Source: an uncultured Campylobacter sp. (lineage in GTDB: Bacteria > Campylobacterota > Campylobacteria > Campylobacterales > Campylobacteraceae). Taken from it: a stretch of 5,609 nt of DNA. Below, piece by piece: positions 1 to 5,010 of this stretch. A program made the position numbers and the translations under genes. The notes beneath the pieces are model-generated. The model was given only the letters and a program-made list of their open reading frames with translations, made no database searches and was not told the origin of the DNA. The first letter of the stretch is position 1. Every line of letters starts with the position of its first letter. The DNA is taken from contig NZ_CALIJF010000173.1 in assembly GCF_938018035.1 (NCBI RefSeq), forward strand, positions 1 to 5,609, written 5' to 3'.

Positions 1-305
1 GGTTTTTCCCAGATCCCGAGGTAGATCATGGATATTTAAGTAAAACGCTTTGGACTTTATATTACCAAGGAAGTATTATTAAAGTAATATTAGATATAGA
101 ATTGGATGAAGAAAAGGAGATTATTGATTCTATAAAGTATAATACCGTCTGGTATTTGCTTGAGCTTCATCCTATTCGAACATTCAGGCTAAAAACACAA
201 GATATTATAGATCTTTTAGCCGAAGCGCTTAATGTATTTGGTTTAGATGGTGCGTGGGATCAAGCTCCAAATTTTAAAGTAAAGCTAATAAACAAGCTAA
301 AATAG
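1..305 (+). CDS. 3' end of an unrecognised AT-rich gene (partial, runs off the left edge)
   Basis: The frame is open from the first complete codon (position 3) to a TAG at 303-305, giving 100 codons with no stop. The encoded text begins FFPDPEVDHGYLSKTLW and ends NFKVKLINKLK. A TTG at 102 could be taken as a start, but it has no Shine-Dalgarno sequence and the protein-like text continues upstream of it. The real start is therefore almost certainly left of the window. The fragment is acidic in the middle (ELDEEKEIIDSI), rich in aromatics and Leu/Ile, and has no signal peptide, membrane segment or motif I recognise. Its base composition is clearly more AT-rich than the neighbouring 344-residue gene and truD, which suggests acquired DNA. 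Size and composition would suit an immunity or other small accessory protein, but this is only a guess from context. Confidence 0.7.
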   Translation, partial: FFPDPEVDHGYLSKTLWTLYYQGSIIKVILDIELDEEKEIIDSIKYNTVWYLLELHPIRTFRLKTQDIIDLLAEALNVFGLDGAWDQAPNFKVKLINKLK

Positions 306-437
306 AATTAGCATTGGAATAGCCAAAAAATATTAGGTGCCGAATTGTCTACAAGACGGAAAAATTCCATGCTTAAATTTCGATGTCTTTGGCACTGGTA
401 TGTCTTAGAAATTTAGAATTAATTTTTGGCGTCAAAT

Positions 438-1472
438 TTAAATCAGCGTCGGTTTTAGCTTGCGTGCCGAAAAGTCGGGTCTCTCGCCGCGAGCTAGAGC
501 GATGAGCTCATCCGTCGCAATTAGATAAAAGCCCGCGAGATCTCTACCGAAAAGCCTTTGGATTTCATCGCTTCTGCCGTCTAAAAAATCAAGCGCGAGC
601 TTGGAATTTACTAGCAAAAAATCGCTTCCACTATCAAACGCGTCAAATAAAATTTCACCCCCCAGCCGCAGTGCGCACTCCCGCTCGCGCTCATATATCT
701 GCGCTCCAAGCGGCGCGCCTTCACATTCAAAGTGCACGATCTGCGCGCCCAGCCTGCTAGCTAGCTCCTCCGCAGCCTCGTCGTACCACACGGCGACGTT
801 AAAGCCGCTAAAATCGTGCTTCGCGCCCGCTGCGTCAAATTCCGCCATGCTCTGCGCGCTTAAAATTTTATTGCTGCGCGCGGGTTCAAATTTTAAAATA
901 TCGCAAAACGCCCTGTATGCCGCGCGGTCGTCAAACTCCATCCCCACGGCGTCGCACTTCGTAAAATACGCCATTTGCGGCTCGATGATCTCCAAAATCC
1001 TCATGCGCTCGCTCGGGTGCGTCTGCATCAGGCGGTGCGCGAAGATAAAGGCGCTGTTGCCCAAAAACTCCCGTGAGCATGCGGGGATTTTCGTCGAGTA
1101 AAAATAGGGCGCGAGGCTTTTGTAAAACTCGAAATCAGAGACATCCGCGATGCTCTCAAAAGCTTTAAATTTATCCAAAAACGCTCGCGGCTCGCAGCGC
1201 AGATCTTTAATCGCCTCTTTTTCGCTAAGAGGCGAGATGATTAGCTCGCTTCCAAAGTGCGCTATCAGCGTATCTAGCGGCTCTTTTACGCTCACCGCGG
1301 TGCCGCCGATTTTTACAAATTCCACCCCCTGCGCGCTGAAATAGGGATCGTGCGCGCAGATGTCGTCAAGCAGTGCCGCAAGATCGGCAAAGGGAGCGCT
1401 TTCATAAACATAGGGCTTGAAGTAGCTTGCGACGTCGCAGCGAGGATCAAAGCGAAAGAGCCTGATTAGCAT
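438..1472 (-). CDS. Campylobacterota-type conserved protein, DUF5644 / HdrB-like C-terminal domain (tentative)
   Basis: This 344-residue protein starts at ATG 1472-1470. A good ribosome binding site, AAGGA (1483-1479), lies 6 nt upstream, which settles the start. The first 60 residues (LIRLFRFDPRCDVASYF, then a helix-like ALLDDICAHDPYF and VKIGGTAV) resemble the ferredoxin-like N-terminus of succinate dehydrogenase / fumarate reductase iron-sulfur subunits. The C-terminal third (KHDFSGFNVAVW, GAQIVHFECEGAPL, FLLVNSKLALDFLDG) recalls the fold of heterodisulfide reductase B-type proteins. I recall this pairing from Campylobacter and relatives, annotated DUF5644 / HdrB C-terminal domain, but could not check it. 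Eight cysteines are present but scattered singly; no CxxC or CCG cluster motif is visible, so an iron-sulfur site is not supported. There is no signal peptide or membrane span, so it is probably cytoplasmic. It diverges from truD; no operon partner is visible downstream. Function is unknown. Confidence 0.85.
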   Translation of the reverse strand: MLIRLFRFDPRCDVASYFKPYVYESAPFADLAALLDDICAHDPYFSAQGVEFVKIGGTAVSVKEPLDTLIAHFGSELIISPLSEKEAIKDLRCEPRAFLDKFKAFESIADVSDFEFYKSLAPYFYSTKIPACSREFLGNSAFIFAHRLMQTHPSERMRILEIIEPQMAYFTKCDAVGMEFDDRAAYRAFCDILKFEPARSNKILSAQSMAEFDAAGAKHDFSGFNVAVWYDEAAEELASRLGAQIVHFECEGAPLGAQIYERERECALRLGGEILFDAFDSGSDFLLVNSKLALDFLDGRSDEIQRLFGRDLAGFYLIATDELIALARGERPDFSARKLKPTLI

Positions 1473-1535
1473 TTTTCATCCTTTTTTTATGGCGAATGAT
1501 ACTAGAATTTGCCTTAATAATGAGTTTTTTAGGCT

Positions 1536-1551
1536 CAATTTTATAAAATTG
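1536..1551. promoter_or_regulatory. Palindromic -10-like element in the divergent promoter region
   Basis: CAATTTTATAAAATTG is a perfect 16-bp palindrome lying between the divergently transcribed 344-residue gene and truD. TATAAA at 1542-1547 would serve as a plus-strand -10 box, with transcription starting near 1554 and a leader of about 25 nt before truD. The same sequence read on the minus strand gives a -10 box whose transcript would start near 1533, about 60 nt before the other gene. Campylobacter sigma-70 promoters depend mainly on the -10 box and often lack a clear -35, so one element serving both directions is plausible. An operator for a dimeric repressor is an alternative. Confidence 0.45.
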
Positions 1552-1578
1552 CGCCTTAGATTAACGCAAAGGCCGGCT

Positions 1579-2691
1579 ATGAAAATTTTATACACCCTAA
1601 ATCACGCGCCGATAAATGCGCATTTTAGTAAAAACTCCAGCGATTTCGTCGTGCGCGAAGTGCCGCTTTACGAGCCTAGCAATGATGGCGAGCACTGCAT
1701 TTTGCTGCTGCAAAAAAAGGGCATCAGCACGCACGAGGCGCTGCGGATTTTAAGCGAGCATACGGGCGCTAAGATGCGCGATTTCGGCTACGCGGGGCTT
1801 AAGGACAAGCAGGGGCTTACGACGCAGCACGTTAGTATGCCCGCTAAATTTGAACCCGCGCTGGGCGGATTTTCGCACGAAAGCCTTAAAATTTTAAGCG
1901 TGCAAAGGCACAAAAACAAGCTTAAAATCGGCCATCTTAAGGGCAATGACTTTTTCATCCGCCTAAAAAAGGTTCTACCGCCCGACGCCGTCAAGCTCGC
2001 AGCCGCGATAGATACGCTAGGGCGCGAGGGCTTTGCGAACTATTTTGGCTATCAGCGCTTCGGCAAGTTCGGCGACAACGCGGCGCAGGGCGAGGAGGTG
2101 CTGCGCGGACAGAGGCGGCTTAAAAACCCTAAAATGCGCGACTTTCTAATCAGCGCCTATCAGAGCGAGCTTTTTAATCGCTGGCTTAGCAAGCGGGTCG
2201 AAATTTCAAAATTTGCAGCGGAATTTAGCCTTGGAGAGTTTGCTAAAATTTACGGGCTAAGCAAAGATGAGGCACGCGAGATCGCGGCTCAACCGCAGTT
2301 TTTCAAGCTTTTAAGGGGCGAGATTTTAGGACACTTTCCCCGTGGCGCGTTTTTTAGCTGCGACGATCTTGGCGCGGAGTGCGAGCGGTTTGCGAGGCGA
2401 GAAATCACGAGTGCAGGCCTTATCGCGGGGCGAGCGAAGCTGCGAGCTAGCGGGCTTGGCGGTAGATTTGAAGATGAGATTTTCGCGCCTGCTCGCGAGT
2501 TTGAGGCACAGATGAACGGCTCGCGCAGGTTTGCGTGGAGCTTTATGGAGCGCGTGCAGCACTCCTACGATGCGCAAAATGCGCATTTTAGCTTCAGTTT
2601 TTATCTGCCGAAAGGCTCTTATGCGACAGTCGTTTTGGAAGAAATTTTGCACCGAGATATATTCGAGGGCGCCGCGACAGACGAGGATTGA
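1579..2691 (+). CDS. truD: tRNA pseudouridine(13) synthase TruD
   Basis: TruD isomerises uridine 13 of tRNA-Glu to pseudouridine in the cytoplasm. The 370-residue product has the family signatures in order. Residues 69-83 are FGYAGLKDKQGLTTQ, with the catalytic aspartate at D76. NYFGYQRFG follows in the middle, then the SAYQSELFNRWL block. The C-terminal block GSRRFAWSFMERVQ ... FYLPKGSYATVVLEEI is also present. The frame is open back to an ATG at 1489, but I choose ATG 1579. It gives the usual start MKILYTLNHAPINAHF and a length close to other Campylobacter TruD (about 370). AAAGG (1568-1572) lies 6 nt upstream. The 30 extra residues of the longer frame look non-coding and would overlap the likely promoter. 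In C. jejuni I recall truD next to thiL; no thiL is seen here. A terminator follows at 2898-2926. Confidence 0.97.
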   Translation: MKILYTLNHAPINAHFSKNSSDFVVREVPLYEPSNDGEHCILLLQKKGISTHEALRILSEHTGAKMRDFGYAGLKDKQGLTTQHVSMPAKFEPALGGFSHESLKILSVQRHKNKLKIGHLKGNDFFIRLKKVLPPDAVKLAAAIDTLGREGFANYFGYQRFGKFGDNAAQGEEVLRGQRRLKNPKMRDFLISAYQSELFNRWLSKRVEISKFAAEFSLGEFAKIYGLSKDEAREIAAQPQFFKLLRGEILGHFPRGAFFSCDDLGAECERFARREITSAGLIAGRAKLRASGLGGRFEDEIFAPAREFEAQMNGSRRFAWSFMERVQHSYDAQNAHFSFSFYLPKGSYATVVLEEILHRDIFEGAATDED

Positions 2692-2741
2692 GCCGCATCG
2701 AGCCGCGGAGTAGGGCTCATGCCGCGTCAAACGGCGCCGCG

Positions 2742-2796
2742 CCGCACCGCGTGGAATTTTGCGAAATATTAAAACCAACTGCGTGGATTTAAATTT
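2742..2796 (+). repeat. Two copies of a short dispersed intergenic motif
   Basis: Two degenerate copies of a motif of the form ATTCCGTCGCGTGGATTT lie just downstream of truD: CCGCACCGCGTGGAATTTT (2742-2760) and CCAACTGCGTGGATTTAAAT (2775-2794). Similar copies recur at 4674-4696, 4792-4813 and 4863-4885. They lie outside genes and share the GCGTGGA core flanked by A/T runs. Whether they are a true repeat family or shared base bias cannot be decided from one window. Confidence 0.4.
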
Positions 2797-2801
2797 ATGC
2801 G

Positions 2802-2839
2802 GCGATGAAATTTTATGAAATTTCGTAAAATTTCATCGC
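2802..2839. repeat. Perfect 14-bp inverted repeat downstream of truD
   Basis: GCGATGAAATTTTA (2802-2815) and its exact reverse complement TAAAATTTCATCGC (2826-2839) flank a 10-nt spacer, TGAAATTTCG. The hairpin would be stable, but the nearest T-run on the plus strand (2852-2856) begins 12 nt after the stem, too far for a standard intrinsic terminator. It could protect the truD mRNA 3' end, be a secondary terminator, or be a remnant of a mobile repeat. The ATGAAATTT core is partly shared with the terminator stem at 2898. Confidence 0.75.
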
Positions 2840-2897
2840 AGTAAGCGCGTCTTTTTGTCTAAGCCATAGAATTTAAAATTTTATTCGGCTCGGCCGT

Positions 2898-2926
2898 AGG
2901 TGAAATTTGATAAATTTCACCTTTTT
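2898..2926 (+). terminator. Rho-independent terminator for the truD transcript
   Basis: AGGTGAAATTT (2898-2908) pairs perfectly over 11 bp with AAATTTCACCT (2912-2922) across a GAT loop, and TTTTT follows at once (2922-2926). On the minus strand the stem is followed by ACGGC rather than a T-run, so it acts in the plus direction only. It lies about 207 bp after the truD stop, and no other plus-strand gene lies between. Confidence 0.85.
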
Positions 2927-2971
2927 ATAGTTGTCTAAATTCATTTTCGCCAAATAACCAGCAAAATATTA

Positions 2972-2991
2972 TTAAGCTTAAAATCGCTTAA
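2972..2991 (-). terminator. Weak hairpin after the immunity-like gene, possible terminator
   Basis: TTAAGC (2972-2977) and GCTTAA (2986-2991) can form a 6-bp stem just beyond the end of the minus-strand gene that stops at 3004. On the minus strand it is followed by TAATATTTT, an imperfect U-rich tail. The stem is short and AT-rich, so this is a weak candidate. Confidence 0.25.
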
Positions 2992-3003
2992 GTCTTTTAT
3001 CTA

Positions 3004-3369
3004 CTATTGCCCGTTTACAATATTTTCAAAAAAATTATTCTCTTCCCAAAAGTAGCATTCTAACATTTTTAAAATTCCATTTTCCAAAAGAACCATTGCT
3101 CCTCCAATGTTTTCATTAGAAAGCATTAAATTTACATTGCCGACAAAACCGTTGTTTTTGCTTTTTTCTAATATTTTTTTACACTCGAAATGGCAATAAT
3201 ATCCGGCTGTCGAAACCTCTCTTTTTGTAATTTCTGAATTTTCAAACTGCTTATAAAGCGCATAATCGCTTAAATCATCACTTATTAGCTTAATAATTTC
3301 AGCTTCGATATTTGCAATATCTGTAAAATTATCGAGGGATAAACATCGTTCCGATTTTTGGTTTTCCAT
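3004..3369 (-). CDS. Immunity-like protein paired with a broken toxin tail (hypothetical)
   Basis: This gene encodes an intact 121-residue acidic protein (MENQKSERCLSLDNF ... ENNFFENIVNGQ) and ends in two successive stop codons. GGAG (3382-3379), 9 nt before ATG 3369, supports the start. The start lies inside the preceding frame-broken toxin-like gene, whose stop is at 3331-3329; the 41-nt overlap implies translational coupling. There is no signal peptide or membrane segment, so it should be cytosolic. The C-terminal half (NVNLMLSNENIGGAMVLLENGILKMLECYFWEE) has the look of small immunity-type proteins with a 'GG...ENG.l..lE.y' strand pattern. I recall such a pattern but cannot assign a family. 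The inferred role is neutralising the toxin domain encoded upstream. Its composition is strongly AT-rich compared with truD and the lipoprotein gene, suggesting horizontal acquisition. With the toxin broken it would now be an orphan. Confidence 0.75.
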   Translation of the reverse strand: MENQKSERCLSLDNFTDIANIEAEIIKLISDDLSDYALYKQFENSEITKREVSTAGYYCHFECKKILEKSKNNGFVGNVNLMLSNENIGGAMVLLENGILKMLECYFWEENNFFENIVNGQ

Positions 3370-3690
3370 TTTTTATAACTCCACGTACAGTAATTTCATA
3401 GCCTTTAATATTGACTTTATGACCATTAGTAAAATTATTTGGCAACTTACTATTTGCCATATCTTTTTCAAGTTCTTTAATTATAGCATTATAAGCTTGT
3501 TGTTGATTATTTTCAAATTTATTTAAAAATCATCTAATCTATGCTCTTTTTTGTTAAAGATGTGATTTAATTTATTAGCTTCTTTATCGTCGTCATCCTC
3601 CGGCGGTAATGGTGCAGGCTGGAGCTTGTACTTTGTTCACGTTCACTCCGTAAAATTTCTCTTTTAAATTCCGCAAGCCGCAAAATTTAA
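3329..3690 (-). pseudogene. Frameshifted C-terminal tail of a polymorphic toxin (relic)
   Basis: Three minus-strand frames join into one sensible protein ending. Frame one (about 3690-3632) reads ...NLKEKFYGVNVNK. An extra G at 3631 shifts it to frame two (3636-3523), YKLQPAPLPPEDDDDKEANK then LNHIFNKKEHRLDDF, which stops because the T-run at 3525-3529 has five Ts. A sixth T would continue it into frame three (3526-3329), LNKFENNQQQAYNAIIKELE and onward to KGYEITVRGVIKNGKPKIG then TMFIPR and a stop. A Pro/Asp-rich linker followed by a small domain with NHIF...EH near its start, ending beside a small overlapping gene, is typical of the variable C-terminal toxin domains of CdiA/FhaB/RHS-like proteins. 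The exact toxin family is not identified. An in-frame stop at the rnpB promoter ends the relic upstream, so no delivery domain is present. The part before 3640 is the least certain. Sequencing error in the T-run is possible. Confidence 0.7.
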
Positions 3691-3701
3691 GCCAAAAAAG
3701 C

Positions 3702-3707
3702 TATAAT
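3702..3707 (+). promoter_or_regulatory. -10 box of the rnpB promoter
   Basis: TATAAT, a perfect sigma-70 -10 box within AGCTATAATTGC, sits 8 nt before the first base of the RNase P RNA P1 helix (3716). That is the expected distance to a transcription start. No clear -35 is visible, which is normal for Campylobacter promoters. Confidence 0.85.
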
Positions 3708-3715
3708 TGCGCTCG

Positions 3716-4024
3716 GGTGTGGCGTGCGGTCGCTCCGCAAGGAGAGGAAAGTCCGAGCTGCGATAAGACAAGGTTGCGTCTAACGGACGCCGGGGGCGAC
3801 CCTAGGGAAAGTACAACAGAAAGCAAACCGCCGCGCAAGCGGTAAGGGTGAAAGGGCGGGGTAAGAGCCCACCGCGCGCGTGGAGACACGGGCGGCAATG
3901 CAAACCCAACCTGCAGCAAGAACGGGTGGTTTCGTCTTATATTCGAACCGTTCGCTCGAACCGATTTGCAAAAATCGGTCTAGATAAATGACCGCTGTAA
4001 CGGAACTCGGCTTATAACCACACC
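3716..4024 (+). ncRNA. rnpB: RNase P RNA (bacterial class A)
   Basis: This is the catalytic RNA of ribonuclease P, which with the RnpA protein trims the 5' leader from precursor tRNAs. The ends are set by helix P1: GGTGTGG (3716-3722) pairs with CCACACC (4018-4024). P3 is TGCGG/CCGCA (3725-3739). The universal core GAGGAAAGTCCGAGCT is at 3744-3759, its partner AACTCGGCTTAT at 4004-4015, and the CCGAG/CTCGG pairing forms P4. A P9-like hairpin GCGTC/GACGC with loop TAACG is at 3776-3790. AGGGAAAGTACAACAGAAAG is at 3804-3823, GGTAAGGGTGAAAGG at 3841-3855, and a P14-like CGTG/CACG with a GAGA loop at 3879-3890. P18 is a perfect 8-bp stem closed by a GCAA tetraloop (3960-3979). At about 309 nt it is shorter than the roughly 377 nt of E. 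coli, with a minimal P12 (CCGC-GCAA-GCGG). The short T-run at 4027-4030 may mark the 3' end of transcription. Confidence 0.97.
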
Positions 4025-4067
4025 TATTTTTACGCCGAATTTATTTACTTGGAATAAGGAAAAAATT

Positions 4068-4346
4068 TTGAAAAGCTTAATTTTATGCGGTATGCTTTGC
4101 GCTGTCGTTTTAGGGCTCGGAGGCTGCGCGAGTGCGGGCGCTGATAAATCTATAATCTTGCAAGGCGACGCCCACGATCGCGCCTGTGCGGAGGTTTATG
4201 AGCGCTACAAAGAGCTCGAAGCGGAGCTCTTGGCGGTCGAGGATCGATACGCAAACCCAAGCGTTGCGAACGATTATATACAGACTTACGACGAGTACGA
4301 GCGCACCATCGCCTACTACAATAAAAATTGCGCGACCGATAAATAA
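4068..4346 (+). CDS. Small outer-surface or periplasmic lipoprotein of unknown function
   Basis: This 92-residue precursor starts with TTG at 4068. AAGGA (4056-4060) lies 7 nt upstream, and the N-terminus MKSLILCGMLCAVVLGLGGC is a complete lipoprotein signal: Lys2, a hydrophobic core, and lipobox L17-G18-G19-C20. Cleavage before C20 would give a lipid-anchored mature protein of 73 residues. Residue A21 does not suggest inner-membrane retention by the E. coli rule, though that rule may not hold in Campylobacter. The mature part is helical and charged (ACAEVYERYKELEAELLAVE, then DYIQTYDEYERTIAYYNKNC), with C40 and C88 able to form a disulfide bridging the ends of a helical pair. An ATG at 4092 would remove the positive residue of the signal and lacks this ribosome site. 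It begins 44 nt after rnpB with no clear promoter of its own, so read-through from rnpB is possible. No family recognised. Confidence 0.85.
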   Translation: MKSLILCGMLCAVVLGLGGCASAGADKSIILQGDAHDRACAEVYERYKELEAELLAVEDRYANPSVANDYIQTYDEYERTIAYYNKNCATDK

Positions 4347-4630
4347 ACGGCGCAGACTGAGCGTGATTTGGCATAAGTGTGGCGCGGCGCAGCGGTACAA
4401 AACGCTCAAAAATTTTATGAAAATTGCTAAGAACTATTTAGAATTTTGCGCGAAGCAAAAAAGCATCTAAAATTTATTGCGTACGCTTGGCTCTAGCGAT
4501 ACGAAGTCGCGGTGTGAAGCATGGGCACGATGCCTATTTCATGTCCTTATTTAGCTTGGTGCGTTAGCGCGTCAAGTTGCAGAATCATATGAGGGTGCCA
4601 CATACTTGTCGCATTTGGCTAAGTGACGCG

Positions 4631-4820
4631 CGATTTATTAATTGGATTGACGCAAAGTCGTGAAATTTTGCTCAAAAATTCTGCCGTGCAAATTTGAATT
4701 GATGATTTAAAGTAGTAAAGCAATACCCAAAATTTAGCTGCGAGGCGGACGATGAACGATTTATTAATCGGATTGGTGTAAAGTCGCACTAAAAATTCCG
4801 TCGCGTGGATTTGGCTGTTA
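4631..4820. repeat. Degenerate tandem duplication, period about 126 bp
   Basis: The segment from 4631 (CGATTTATTAATTGGATTGA) is repeated from 4757 (CGATTTATTAATCGGATTGG). The match continues through CAAAGTCG / TAAAGTCG, AAAAATTCTGCCGTG / AAAAATTCCGTCGCG and AAATTTG / GGATTTG for roughly 65-70 bp per copy, with one gap of about 7 bp. A third partial copy of the right end lies at 4863-4885. The remaining 50-60 bp of each period are not similar. On the minus strand both copies encode the peptide NPINKS, which explains the apparently repetitive reading frame there. Confidence 0.65.
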
Positions 4821-4890
4821 TGTCCGTTTATGTGTCTGCCAAAGCCTCGCAGCCTCAATATAAATAATTTCATCGAGTGGATTTGAATTG

Positions 4891-4902
4891 GCGCCTAGGC
4901 GC
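4891..4902. repeat. 12-bp perfect palindrome GCGCCTAGGCGC
   Basis: A GC-rich self-complementary site directly after the third copy of the dispersed motif. It could be a protein-binding site or part of a repeat end. No T-run follows and the hairpin has essentially no loop, so it is not a terminator. Confidence 0.4.
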
Positions 4903-4954
4903 TTGGATCGATCGTAAAATCAGGTCTCAAAAATCCTGTTACTCGGTTTTGGCC

Positions 4955-5010
4955 TACTGCGCGATTTTCGCGGCGTATAAGAGCGGTAAAACGAGATCGT
5001 TAGCGCAGTA
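4955..5010. repeat. 8-bp inverted repeat with about 40-nt loop
   Basis: TACTGCGC (4955-4962) and GCGCAGTA (5003-5010) are exact reverse complements. A second smaller hairpin follows, GCGTAA (5021-5026) with TTACGC (5036-5041). Such structures could belong to a non-coding RNA or be chance in a skewed sequence. No promoter is evident. Confidence 0.3.

Noticed and set aside
601..1101. Plus-strand open frame of 166 codons inside the minus-strand 344-residue gene
   Set aside because: Antisense shadow: Ser/Ala/Cys-rich text, no ribosome site, and the opposite strand carries a protein with good coding character and its own ribosome site. The frame at 1150-1344 is rejected for the same reason.
1489..1578. 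N-terminal extension of TruD from an upstream ATG
   Set aside because: It would add 30 residues absent from the family, lacks a good ribosome site, and covers the likely promoter. ATG 1579 has AAAGG 6 nt upstream and the standard TruD N-terminus.
2326..2778. Minus-strand open frame of 150 codons overlapping the truD 3' end
   Set aside because: Arg-rich antisense shadow of truD with no recognisable domain and no ribosome site evidence. Frames at 1788-1994 and 2531-2713 are also shadows.
3525..3529. T-run at the toxin frameshift as a programmed or phase-variable switch
   Set aside because: Five bases is too short for usual slipped-strand phase variation in Campylobacter, which mostly uses long G/C runs, and a second break at 3631 would still disrupt the gene.
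3701..3971. Minus-strand open frames across the RNase P RNA
   Set aside because: The sequence is fully explained by conserved RNase P RNA elements; the translated text is an artefact.
4110..4470. Other open frames overlapping the lipoprotein gene on both strands
   Set aside because: They conflict with a frame that has a ribosome site, a full lipoprotein signal and a sensible mature protein. The short tail reading MKIAKNYLEFCAKQKSI (to 4470) has no supporting site.
4619..4873. Minus-strand open frame of 84 codons with repeated NPINKS
   Set aside because: The repetition comes from the 126-bp period DNA duplication. There is no ribosome site and the composition is not protein-like, so I treat it as repeat DNA.
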